DNA of 64,000 nucleotides, taken from contig CP026511.1 of the NCBI GenBank assembly GCA_004010935.1, positions 1,922,001-1,986,000 of the forward strand, in the 5' to 3' direction. Both the position numbers and the translations under genes were made by a program. The notes beneath the pieces were generated by a model. That model saw only the letters and a list, made by a program, of their open reading frames with translations. It ran no database searches and had not been told where the DNA came from. How positions within the stretch are numbered: position 1 is the stretch's first letter; the number at the start of each line of letters is the position of its first letter. Origin of the DNA: Pseudomonadaceae bacterium SI-3. GTDB lineage: Bacteria; Pseudomonadota; Gammaproteobacteria; Pseudomonadales; Pseudomonadaceae. Shown here piece by piece: positions 52,432 to 60,741 of the stretch.

Positions 52432-54237
52432 GTGACTCAGACTGTCCGTGTCGCGGATTACATCATGGAGCGCCTGGCGCGCTTGAAGGTCGGGCAGGTC
52501 TACTTCCTGCCGGGCGGTGGCGCGATGCACCTCAATGACGCTCTGGGGCGTCATCCCGACCTGGAGCCCGTGCTTTGCCTGCATGAGCAGGCTGCCGCCA
52601 TTGCTGCCGAAGCTGCAGGCAAACTCACCGGTGGCCCTGCCGCCTGCATGACGACGTGCGGCCCGGGGGCGACCAATACCGTGACCGCGGTACTCGGTGC
52701 CTGGTTGGACTCCACGCCGGTGTTCTTCGTTTCCGGCCAGGTCAAGAGCGCCGATCTCAAAGCAGGCACCGGCTTGCGCATGCTGGGTGTGCAGGAGGCC
52801 GATATCGTTTCGATCGTCCAGCCGATCACCAAGGCGGCCGTCACCCTGACCGATCCAGAAGCGGTAGCCGAGGTTTTCGACCAGCTCGAGCATGCTGCGC
52901 TTAGCGGCCGTCGTGGCCCGGTGTGGCTGGACGTGCCGCTGGACGTGCAGGCTGCGCAGGTCGATCCCGCCACCTTGCGTCGGGCGCAACCGCCTGTGGC
53001 GACCGAACAATCGGATATCAGCGCGGCTGTGGCGCAGACCGTGGCACTACTGCGCCAGGCCAAGCGCCCGGGCATCATCGCCGGTAGCGGCATTCGCATG
53101 GCCGGTGCGGTCGAGGCGTTCAACCAGCTGATCGACGCCGCGGGCGTACCGGTCATGCCGACCTGGCTGGCCATGGACATCATTGAGGACGAACATCCTC
53201 TGTACGGCGGCCGTCCCGGCTCAATCGCCCCCCGCTGGGCCAATTTCGCCCTGCAGAACTGCGACCTGCTGATTGTCCTCGGCTCACGTCTGGACATGGC
53301 GCTGACCGCATATAACCACGCACATTTCGCCCCATACGCGAAGAAGGTCGTGGTGGACATCGATCCGGCGGAAATCGCCAAGTTGCAGATGCCCATCGAG
53401 GTGTCGGTGGTCTCCGATGTCAAACCCTTCATCGAGGCACTGGCGGCGAAGGTTTCCCGTGATCGGCTGCCGTCCTACGCCGACTGGTTGGCGCGCATCG
53501 CTGATTGGCGCAAGCAATATCCGCTGCTGCAAGCCGAGCATGCCGACGACAGCCAGGGTGTAAGCATGTATTACTTCACCGATCAGTTGTCCTCGCAGCT
53601 CAACGAAGGGGACGTGATCGCGCCGGGCAGTTCAGGCTTCGCGTCGGAGTTGTTCCTGCTCAACCTGCGTCTGAAGAAGGGCCAGCGCTGCTTCCATAAC
53701 CGTGGTACCGGGTCGATGGGCTTTGGTATCCCGTCGGCGATTGGCGCCTGCCTGGCCTCCGGTCGCCAGCCGACTGTGTGTGTCGAAGGTGATGGTGGCT
53801 TGCAACTGAACGTTCAGGAGCTGGCGACCCTTGCTGCACAGCGGCTGCCGATCAAGTGCTTCGTCATCAACAATCAGGGCTATGCCTCGATTCGTGCATC
53901 GCAAAGCGCGCACTTCAAGCTGCTGGTCGGCGCTGATGCCAGCAGCGGCTTGCAATTGCCGGATCTGGCGCAGTTGGCTAGCGCCTATGGTGTGGGTTAC
54001 GCACGTATCGAGTCGCATACCAATCTGCAGGACAACCTGCAAAGGGTGCTGGATCGCGATGGTCCGGTGATCTGCGAGGTGCTGGTGCAGGTCGAGGAGC
54101 CGCGTGTGCCTCGGGTGATGACGCGCATCGACGAGAATGGCAAGCCGGTAACGGGCGCCCTGGAAGACCTGTATCCCTTCCTTAGCCGCGAGGAACTGGC
54201 ACAACAGATGGCTGTATCGCTGGAACCTCCCGCATGA
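52432..54237 (+). CDS. ThDP-dependent enzyme, acetolactate-synthase (IlvB/YerE-like) family
   Basis: A 601-residue thiamine-diphosphate enzyme. The catalytic Glu is in LCLHEQAAAIAAEAAGKLT, GPGATNTVTAVLGAW follows, and the ThDP-Mg site is GDGGLQLNVQEL...NNQGYASIR. GTG 52432 is chosen because GAGAGG is eight bases upstream (only two from TTG 52426). Members decarboxylate 2-keto acids and ligate two-carbon units. With rfbFGH next door it could be a YerE-like carboligase adding acetyl to CDP-4-keto-3,6-dideoxyglucose (yersiniose type); this is inference. Alternatively it serves the NeuB-type pathway. It overlaps the TylF-like gene in ATGA. Confidence 0.78.
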   Translation: MTQTVRVADYIMERLARLKVGQVYFLPGGGAMHLNDALGRHPDLEPVLCLHEQAAAIAAEAAGKLTGGPAACMTTCGPGATNTVTAVLGAWLDSTPVFFVSGQVKSADLKAGTGLRMLGVQEADIVSIVQPITKAAVTLTDPEAVAEVFDQLEHAALSGRRGPVWLDVPLDVQAAQVDPATLRRAQPPVATEQSDISAAVAQTVALLRQAKRPGIIAGSGIRMAGAVEAFNQLIDAAGVPVMPTWLAMDIIEDEHPLYGGRPGSIAPRWANFALQNCDLLIVLGSRLDMALTAYNHAHFAPYAKKVVVDIDPAEIAKLQMPIEVSVVSDVKPFIEALAAKVSRDRLPSYADWLARIADWRKQYPLLQAEHADDSQGVSMYYFTDQLSSQLNEGDVIAPGSSGFASELFLLNLRLKKGQRCFHNRGTGSMGFGIPSAIGACLASGRQPTVCVEGDGGLQLNVQELATLAAQRLPIKCFVINNQGYASIRASQSAHFKLLVGADASSGLQLPDLAQLASAYGVGYARIESHTNLQDNLQRVLDRDGPVICEVLVQVEEPRVPRVMTRIDENGKPVTGALEDLYPFLSREELAQQMAVSLEPPA

Positions 54238-54992
54238 AGGCGTGGCTCAAGCGTCGTCTGACCGGTCTGTGCTATGGCTACCTGCGTGGCCAGCCTGACT
54301 GGGCTCATGAAAAATCACCAGAAGTGCGCCATGCGCGTGTTATGCCCATGGCCAGCCACGCGCCATGGGTCAATGACGCCGCGTTTCGCGAGGTGTACGA
54401 GGCCGTGCGCGATCACACCCTGGTCGACATGATGCGCTTGTATGAATTGTGGACGCTGGTTCGCCAGCTAGGCGACGTTGACGGTGATTTCCTGGAAGTC
54501 GGCGTGTGGCGCGGTGGCTCGGGATGTCTGATGGCGATGGCTGACTTGCGAGAGCGGCGCAGTGTGTTCCTGGCCGATACCTTCAGCGGTGTGGTCAAGG
54601 CCAGTTCGCACGACACCAGTTACCGTGGAGGGGAGCATGCTGATACCGGGGTCGATCTGGTTGTCGGATTGGCTGAGCGTTGCCAGGTGGCGGAGCGGGT
54701 TCGCGTACTGGTCGGTATGTTCCCGGAACACAATGCGGAACTGATCAGCGACAGGCTGGCACTGGTGCACATCGACGTGGATGTCTTCGACTCCGCTCGC
54801 GATGTACTGCTCTGGGCGGCGCCCCGGCTCGTGAGAGGTGGCGTGGTCATTTTCGACGATTACGGTTTCTATGGCTGTGAGGGGGTCACGCGCATGGTCA
54901 ATGAGTTCGTGACGCAGCACCAGGGCTATCGCTTCGTGCATAACCTCAATGGACACGCAGTCCTGATCAAGGTGGCGGACCATGGCGAATGA
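54234..54992 (+). CDS. TylF/MycF-like sugar O-methyltransferase
   Basis: A 252-residue SAM methyltransferase. DFLEVGVWRGGSGCLMAMA is the SAM loop and VHIDVDVFDSARDVLLWA...GGVVIFDDYGFYGCEG the metal/substrate loop of the macrocin-O-methyltransferase (TylF) family, which methylates deoxysugars. It starts in the stop of the ThDP gene and overlaps the FkbM gene by 11 bases, so it belongs to the coupled cluster. The sugar substrate is unknown. Confidence 0.82.
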   Translation: MKAWLKRRLTGLCYGYLRGQPDWAHEKSPEVRHARVMPMASHAPWVNDAAFREVYEAVRDHTLVDMMRLYELWTLVRQLGDVDGDFLEVGVWRGGSGCLMAMADLRERRSVFLADTFSGVVKASSHDTSYRGGEHADTGVDLVVGLAERCQVAERVRVLVGMFPEHNAELISDRLALVHIDVDVFDSARDVLLWAAPRLVRGGVVIFDDYGFYGCEGVTRMVNEFVTQHQGYRFVHNLNGHAVLIKVADHGE

Positions 54993-56040
54993 GTTCGGCC
55001 TGGATCAGTTGTTGATTTACGGGGCACGGCTTGCGGGACGGCGGGTACGTGATTATCTGGCGGTTCGCGGTCAGTCCGTGGACGCTTTTCTTGATCGGGA
55101 TGAAAGCCTGGATGAGGTCGATGGCCTGCCTGTCTACAGTGCCCAGCGTTGGGCGGCCAGTCACGATCCAAGCGCAGCGTGCGTGTTGATCGGTGTGTTC
55201 AACGCCCATGTGGATACCCGGGACATTTTCGACGACCTCGAGGCCCTCGGTTACGCCCGCATCGTCAGCATGGTGGAGTTCGTTCGCCTTTACCCTCAGG
55301 ACCAGCCATTTCGTTATTGGCTGGTCGAGCCAAAGTTCTACGAGCGGCACGCTCCTCGTATCGCCTCGTTACGCGCGATTCTGGCCGATGAAGCCAGCAA
55401 GACGCTGCTGGACGCGATCTTGGAGTATCGCACCCTGGGTGACCCTCGCTGTCTGCCAGCGATTTCCGCCCAACAGTACTTTCCCGGCGACCTGCCTCGC
55501 CTACCCGAACCGCTGCGTTTCATCGACTGCGGTGCCTACACCGGAGATACGGTCCAGTCGTTTCTGGGCGCGGGCGTTCGCTTCGCCAGCCTGGCGACGT
55601 TCGAGCCGGATCTGGACAACTATCGATACCTGACAGCGCATCTCGGCTCGGTTCCCGGAGCCATCCATTTCCCCTGCGGTGTGTCGGACAGCAACCGAGT
55701 GAGTGGTTATGATCCTGCATTGGGGGCGGGCGGTCACCTCATCGAATCGGGCGGCAATCCCGTGTGCTGTGTGCGTCTGGATGACGCGTTGCCAGGTTTT
55801 GCTCCCAACTTCATCAAGATGGATGTGGAAGGTGAAGAGCCTGCAGCACTGCGCGGCGCGGAGAATCTTCTGCGCATAAATCGACCCCGTCTGGCCATCA
55901 GCATCTATCACCGCGCTGAGCATCTCTGGGAGATAGCTGAGCAACTACAGGACTACGACCTGGGTTATCGACTCTACCTGCGCTGTCACTCGCCAAGTAC
56001 CTTCGATGTGGTGCTCTACGCCGTACCCGGACGATCATGA
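54982..56040 (+). CDS. FkbM-family methyltransferase with N-terminal PglD-like Rossmann domain
   Basis: A 352-residue two-domain protein. Residues 1-100 read LLIYGARLAGRRVRDYL, VDAFLDRDESL and VDGLPVYSAQRW, a small Rossmann domain as in PglD N-termini. From about 165 an FkbM methyltransferase follows: RFIDCGAYTGDTVQSFLG, ATFEPDLDNYRYL and FIKMDVEGEEPAALRGAE. FkbM proteins commonly methylate sugars of O-antigens or glycans. The N-terminal domain is shared with the genes at 56102, 57079 and 59366 (see findings). Confidence 0.8.
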   Translation: MANEFGLDQLLIYGARLAGRRVRDYLAVRGQSVDAFLDRDESLDEVDGLPVYSAQRWAASHDPSAACVLIGVFNAHVDTRDIFDDLEALGYARIVSMVEFVRLYPQDQPFRYWLVEPKFYERHAPRIASLRAILADEASKTLLDAILEYRTLGDPRCLPAISAQQYFPGDLPRLPEPLRFIDCGAYTGDTVQSFLGAGVRFASLATFEPDLDNYRYLTAHLGSVPGAIHFPCGVSDSNRVSGYDPALGAGGHLIESGGNPVCCVRLDDALPGFAPNFIKMDVEGEEPAALRGAENLLRINRPRLAISIYHRAEHLWEIAEQLQDYDLGYRLYLRCHSPSTFDVVLYAVPGRS

Positions 56041-56101
56041 CCCGCACGCTGGCAGTGAAATACGCGCCGGTCGCTTTACAAGGAAATTGCAGGTGCGATC
56101 A

Positions 56102-57082
56102 ATGAACGAACTTTCTTCGATGGCTGAGTCTGTCGTTGTCTACGGCGGTGGTCAGATAGGTGTCGGATTCTGTCGGCGCTTGCTGCAGCACGGCGTGGAT
56201 GTGCGCGCCATCATTGATCGCAAGCCCGAAGGTGTGACGGATGCACCTGTGCCGGTAATGAGTGTCGAGGCATGCCTGCAGCAGCACGGTAACCTGCTGG
56301 TCTTTGTGGCGATAGGCAATGGCCTTGCTCATCCCGAGATCGCAGGTGTTCTGCGTAGCGTTGGTTATACGACGATTCTTCACCTGCCGGTTTTTCTCCG
56401 TGGAGAGAAGGCTGCTGCCATGACGCGTGCTTGGAATGCCTTCTATTCCGGGGATTATGCTACGCCATGCGCGAGTTTTGACGAGCTGTATACCGTTCGA
56501 GCCGCGGACTACATTCTGAGTACGTTGTCAGACTATGTGACTTCCATCGTACACAAGGACTACGTGTATACCGTGCGGCGCTCTTACGATGGTATCGATC
56601 ACGACTACGCCGACTACTTCAAGTGGCAAGGCCAGTCGCAGGACCTCATCGACAAGGCGACGAACGTGCGCCTGGATGATCCTGTCGTCAAGACGCTGCT
56701 TCCGTTCGATGAACTCTTTACTCAGGAGCAGGTGGAGTTCTACCGCTCCAAGACATTCTTCGACTTGAGCGACTACTACCGCGAGGCCGCGTCCGTCGCT
56801 GTGTTCGACGAGGCGTTGCACCGTTTCAATATCCTCGATGGCTCTCACCGCGCGTTCTATCTTGAACGTCAGGGTTTCGATGGCATTCCGCTCAAGATGA
56901 AGAAAGACGAGTGGGAGGCCTATTTCCGTGAGCGGCAGGCGCAGGCTCTGATGGATCATTGTCGGACTCTGCAAACACTACCTGCCGTCGTGAAGCATCC
57001 AGCGTTCATGTCGTTTCCGGTTCGTGAACGCGAGCCGGACGCCGAGTTTATGCACCTGGTTAAGGAAGTTTGCCCTCTATGA
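56102..57082 (+). CDS. Unrecognised two-domain protein: PglD-like Rossmann domain plus DGSHRA-motif domain
   Basis: A 326-residue protein of unknown function. The N-terminus (about residues 8-100) begins ESVVVYGGGQIGVGFCRRLL with VRAIIDRKPEG, a nucleotide-binding fold. The C-terminal half has FNILDGSHRAFYLERQGFDG and IPLKMKKDEWEAYF. The DGxHR pattern recalls ParB/sulfiredoxin-fold enzymes, but I cannot assign the family. ATG 56102 has AGGTG eight bases upstream. It is coupled to the next gene (ATGA). The middle segment TNVRLDDPVVKTLLPFDEL has no recognisable motif. Confidence 0.65.
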   Translation: MNELSSMAESVVVYGGGQIGVGFCRRLLQHGVDVRAIIDRKPEGVTDAPVPVMSVEACLQQHGNLLVFVAIGNGLAHPEIAGVLRSVGYTTILHLPVFLRGEKAAAMTRAWNAFYSGDYATPCASFDELYTVRAADYILSTLSDYVTSIVHKDYVYTVRRSYDGIDHDYADYFKWQGQSQDLIDKATNVRLDDPVVKTLLPFDELFTQEQVEFYRSKTFFDLSDYYREAASVAVFDEALHRFNILDGSHRAFYLERQGFDGIPLKMKKDEWEAYFRERQAQALMDHCRTLQTLPAVVKHPAFMSFPVREREPDAEFMHLVKEVCPL

Positions 57083-58359
57083 TGTGGACAGCGCACACGC
57101 CGGTCATTCTCTACGGTGCGGCCCATCGTGGCACCATGGTTTCGCGCTATCTACGAAGTGACTGCAATATCATCGGCTTCATCGATAAACGTGCTGCCGA
57201 GATAGGCGTTCACGAGGGCATACCGGTCATGAGTTCCGCCGCAGCTGACAAGCAGGCCCTCGTGATTGTCTGCGTGAACAACATCTTCGAGCATGAAAGC
57301 ATCGCATTGAGTTTGGCTGCCGAAGGGTTCGGGCATGTCATCTTCTGCCCCGTGGACGGCTCCAACATGTCGTGGCGGTCTGAAGAGGACCGCGCCGCGA
57401 TGGCGAGGGTTTACAACAACATCATTGGCGAACGACTGAGTTTACCCACTGCGGCTCCCGAGCTGGACGGCCTGTTTCGCCCTGCATACCAGGACGATGC
57501 GCTCATCGAGGTCGCGGCGGATGAGGTGCTGGCATGGGTACCGGCACTGCTCGCGTTTGCACGCCGCAACGGCAACGGGCTGTTCAAGGACAGTCCGGTG
57601 CTCACGCTGTTTCCCTACCTAGAACTGTTCAAGTGGTTCGATGGTGAGGCTGATGCGACTCCAGATCACTATATCGATCTGTATTGTCGTAACGCTGCCG
57701 AACAGTTCGGCATCGGCCAAACGGCCGCATGGATAGATAACGTACTGAAAAGTCGCAGGCAGGTGTATGAGCGCATGCGGCAGACTGAATCCATCGATCC
57801 TCTGTTTTTTCTGAATCACGCGGTCAACGCCGACTGGAATGAGGATGAAGGGCACTTCAACATGGACAGTGGCAAGCATCGCGCAGCTTTCCTGATCCAT
57901 CGCAAACGCTCGCTGATTCCGCTTCGGTTGTCGGTCAGCGATTATGAGACCTACCTCAATCGTCCTGCTCTGCAGTCGTTGATCGAGCACATGATGCAAA
58001 CGAGTGTCACCGAACTTCCCTATCCGGTAATGCACCCGTACTTTCTGAAGGCGCCGTACCACGCGGAAAGCGCCTATTACGAAACACTGCTGAAATTGTG
58101 TCGCTCGTTCGTGCTGGCGAATTTCAGCAATACTGGCCGGGTCAGTCTCAAGGGCGTCATTCTGCGGGTCGAATGCGCTGATCTCGAGCCACTGGCCCAG
58201 GCGTTTGCCCTCTTGGGTTGTTCGATCTGCTACGCGTATCAGGAGAGCGAGTTCGATCGACGAATCAGGTGCCTTTATCGAATTGCCGATCGTTTTATCC
58301 AGCAGGACACTACGCCGGAAAAATATGATTTCCTGCTGGATGGGCGGGGGCCTCAGTGA
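57079..58359 (+). CDS. Unrecognised two-domain protein: PglD-like Rossmann domain plus DSGKHRA-motif domain
   Basis: A 426-residue protein related in layout to the gene upstream. N-terminal: TPVILYGAAHRGTMVSRYLR with IIGFIDKRAAE and GIPVMSS. C-terminal: HFNMDSGKHRAAFLIHRKRS followed by LIPLRLSVSDYETYLN, aligning with the DGSHRA block of the 56102 gene. It may be a diverged copy by old duplication. ATG 57079 overlaps the previous stop; a second ATG follows at once. It ends in a one-base overlap with the nucleotidyltransferase gene. Function unknown. Confidence 0.65.
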   Translation: MMWTAHTPVILYGAAHRGTMVSRYLRSDCNIIGFIDKRAAEIGVHEGIPVMSSAAADKQALVIVCVNNIFEHESIALSLAAEGFGHVIFCPVDGSNMSWRSEEDRAAMARVYNNIIGERLSLPTAAPELDGLFRPAYQDDALIEVAADEVLAWVPALLAFARRNGNGLFKDSPVLTLFPYLELFKWFDGEADATPDHYIDLYCRNAAEQFGIGQTAAWIDNVLKSRRQVYERMRQTESIDPLFFLNHAVNADWNEDEGHFNMDSGKHRAAFLIHRKRSLIPLRLSVSDYETYLNRPALQSLIEHMMQTSVTELPYPVMHPYFLKAPYHAESAYYETLLKLCRSFVLANFSNTGRVSLKGVILRVECADLEPLAQAFALLGCSICYAYQESEFDRRIRCLYRIADRFIQQDTTPEKYDFLLDGRGPQ

Positions 58360-59273
58360 TGCGCGTACAGCTGATTGAAAGGTGCGCGAACCCTGATCTG
58401 CAGGAGCAGGTCGACGCTGCCATCGAGCAGACGGAAAAGCACTGTTCAGTACGCATACTGGGCTATGCGCCCATGGGCTCAATTCCGCTCGGAATGGGCA
58501 ACGCGTCGTCGGATCATGATTTGCTGGCACTCTACGAGCCGCAGGGCACGCTGTCGCTCGAGCAATATGATGTGCTCAACAACAAGACGCCATTGTCGGG
58601 AGCCTTGCACATCGCTGGGCAGGTGAATCTGCTGCTGGCAAATATCGAGTTGTGCTCGCGCAGGTTCGCCGACATGCCCGAGTTGGTATTTGTTCGCTCC
58701 TACCCCTATCACCTCAACTCGTTGACCGTACATGACCCTTCATTCGATATCGGCGTGATCCCCGGTGATAACTCGCCCAAGGTGGCTTCGCTTTTTTCCG
58801 ACATGTTCTATTACGGGGAGGGGGTAGTTACCGATCGCTTTGGCAGCATACATGCCCGTTTCTCGGAGATGAAAGAACTGCTGCGCGTCTATGACTTCTG
58901 CAAGCGTCGCTTCGTGACGACCCAGGGGAGACTTCAGCATTACCTGATTGAACCGGGCAATGTCAGGTTGCGTACCTACTTGCAGAGTCTCAACGACATA
59001 TTGGCCATCGAATATGCGCTCGACCACCGAGAGGTGCCGCCACCGAACGTGTCGATCATGCTCGACCATCTCGATGACGCTGAAGTGCTGGAGATCGCGA
59101 GGCGTTATGTCGAAATCAACGGCGCGACCGCATGTGCGAAGGAAAAACTGCTGGTAGACCCTGACGAAGTATTGAATCGGTGGATCTCGAGCCGGCTGGC
59201 GCACATCAGGGAGCGCCTGCTGGTGCTGTATTCGAAGAACAGGGACTTGCCGTTTGATGTCGTTCTGGATTAA
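58359..59273 (+). CDS. Pol-beta-superfamily nucleotidyltransferase (RlaP-like)
   Basis: A 304-residue protein. GYAPMGSIPLGMGNASSDHD with LLALYEP fits the GS-x(10-12)-SDxD active site of pol-beta-type nucleotidyltransferases, closest in form to RlaP-like predicted enzymes. A third carboxylate could come from DPSFDIGVIPG. Such enzymes transfer a nucleotide to small molecules, proteins or RNA; the substrate here is unknown. It starts inside the stop of the preceding gene, so it is expressed with the two HRA-motif proteins. GTG 58356 is an alternative start. Confidence 0.65.
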   Translation: MRVQLIERCANPDLQEQVDAAIEQTEKHCSVRILGYAPMGSIPLGMGNASSDHDLLALYEPQGTLSLEQYDVLNNKTPLSGALHIAGQVNLLLANIELCSRRFADMPELVFVRSYPYHLNSLTVHDPSFDIGVIPGDNSPKVASLFSDMFYYGEGVVTDRFGSIHARFSEMKELLRVYDFCKRRFVTTQGRLQHYLIEPGNVRLRTYLQSLNDILAIEYALDHREVPPPNVSIMLDHLDDAEVLEIARRYVEINGATACAKEKLLVDPDEVLNRWISSRLAHIRERLLVLYSKNRDLPFDVVLD

Positions 59274-59365
59274 GGGCAACGCCCGGTGTTCGGACGGCTT
59301 CGTTGGATTCATGCATGGCTGGGCGCTGCGTCTTCGTGGCTGCTCTCATCGGTTAGGCGTTTGAT

Positions 59366-60688
59366 ATGAAAAATACCCGTTTGCCCGAGCTTGATCTTGC
59401 TGCAGCAGAGATGCAAGCGGGCTGCATCTACTCGCTTGCACTTGCTGATGGCAAGGTTGTGCCAGTGAGCAGATCCGACGCATTTCTGCGCGATGTCCAT
59501 GACCACATACAGCTCAGGCATCCATCGAAGTTGGCGGTTCTATCCCGTTTGCAGGACTACCCGAACATGAGTGCTCTGCTGGATACCGGTGCGGTTCTCG
59601 CGGAGCTGGCGGATCGCAGGCAGCGAATCAGCGAGTGGCTCGGGGAGGGTTTCCATATTTTTGGAGCCTTCAAGGTCGGGTTGCGACTGGCTCGCTACGC
59701 GCAGGTTCTGGGGCTCGAAGTCAAAGGTTTTCTGGATAACGATCCTACCAAGCAGGGTGAGTCGCTGGAGGGGCTTATGATTGATCATCCCTCCAGCGCC
59801 ATACTGGAAAACTCGGTCATTGTGGTCGCCAGCGGCCGGCACGGCAACGCGATTTCCAAGCAGTTGCAGCAGGTGGCAGGCATTCGCCTGGTCAACATGC
59901 ATGAGTTCCTGTACGCGTTGGATGGTCCTGGATCAGGCTTGGGGAACGAGAAGTTTTCATCGTTCGTGGAGGCGCCATTGTTGGAGCCTTGGCGTTTCAT
60001 CTCAGCGTTTCTGCGCCTGGATGATGAGCCATCGCGCAAGGTTTACGATGCGCTGATTGGCATGAGAACGCGTCTCTCCATTGCCTATGCGCAGAAGGTC
60101 ATGTCGCCCTGGGGCGAAGAGTATTTCGACAGGGCTTTCGTGCAGCCCGAGCACGCTGCACGCTTCGTTGATGCAGGGGCGGCATCAGGCGACACCCTGC
60201 ATCGCTTGGAAGCGAATTTTGGTCCGGTCGAGCAGGCGTGGCTGTTCGAACCGGAACTACCTGCCTATTACGAGGCCCTCAGGAGCGTCTCTGATCGGCC
60301 GCATGTCTGGGTGTTCAACATGGGGTTGGACGAAGCGCCGAGCCGGGCTACTTATCAGCCTGAGCTGTCTTATGACATCGCGGGCGAGTTGAGTAGCCAT
60401 GTCCCCGCAAACATCACCTCTTACATCCAGGGAGTGCCGCTGGATGCCGTGGTGCAAGGCAAGGTAGGTCTTTTCAAACTCGACATCGAGGGGATGGAGG
60501 CCGCAGCCTTGCGTGGTGCGCGCACTGTCATCCATCGTGACAAGCCCACCTTGGCGGTCTGTGCCTATCATCGCTCGGACGATTTCTGGCGGTTGATGGA
60601 CGAAGTATCTGCCATCCGCCCGGACTACAGAATTGGCATTCGCTTGTATGCGGATATTCTGGAAGACATTACCTTGTACTTTTATTGA
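59366..60688 (+). CDS. FkbM-like methyltransferase with N-terminal Rossmann domain
   Basis: A 440-residue protein. After about 90 residues of unassigned sequence, the Rossmann segment FHIFGAFKVGLRLARYA with VKGFLDNDPTKQG and VIVVASGRHGNAIS resembles those at 54982, 56102 and 57079. The C-terminal half carries FkbM features: RFVDAGAASGDTLHRLEANF, WLFEPELPAYYEAL and LFKLDIEGMEAAALRGA. It starts 92 bases after the nucleotidyltransferase gene behind AGGCG. It may methylate sugars on the same glycan. Confidence 0.78.
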   Translation: MKNTRLPELDLAAAEMQAGCIYSLALADGKVVPVSRSDAFLRDVHDHIQLRHPSKLAVLSRLQDYPNMSALLDTGAVLAELADRRQRISEWLGEGFHIFGAFKVGLRLARYAQVLGLEVKGFLDNDPTKQGESLEGLMIDHPSSAILENSVIVVASGRHGNAISKQLQQVAGIRLVNMHEFLYALDGPGSGLGNEKFSSFVEAPLLEPWRFISAFLRLDDEPSRKVYDALIGMRTRLSIAYAQKVMSPWGEEYFDRAFVQPEHAARFVDAGAASGDTLHRLEANFGPVEQAWLFEPELPAYYEALRSVSDRPHVWVFNMGLDEAPSRATYQPELSYDIAGELSSHVPANITSYIQGVPLDAVVQGKVGLFKLDIEGMEAAALRGARTVIHRDKPTLAVCAYHRSDDFWRLMDEVSAIRPDYRIGIRLYADILEDITLYFY

Positions 60689-60741
60689 AGTGAGAACGTG
60701 GATGTTTTCTTCGCCGATGTACTGTCGGGGCAATAACGTCG

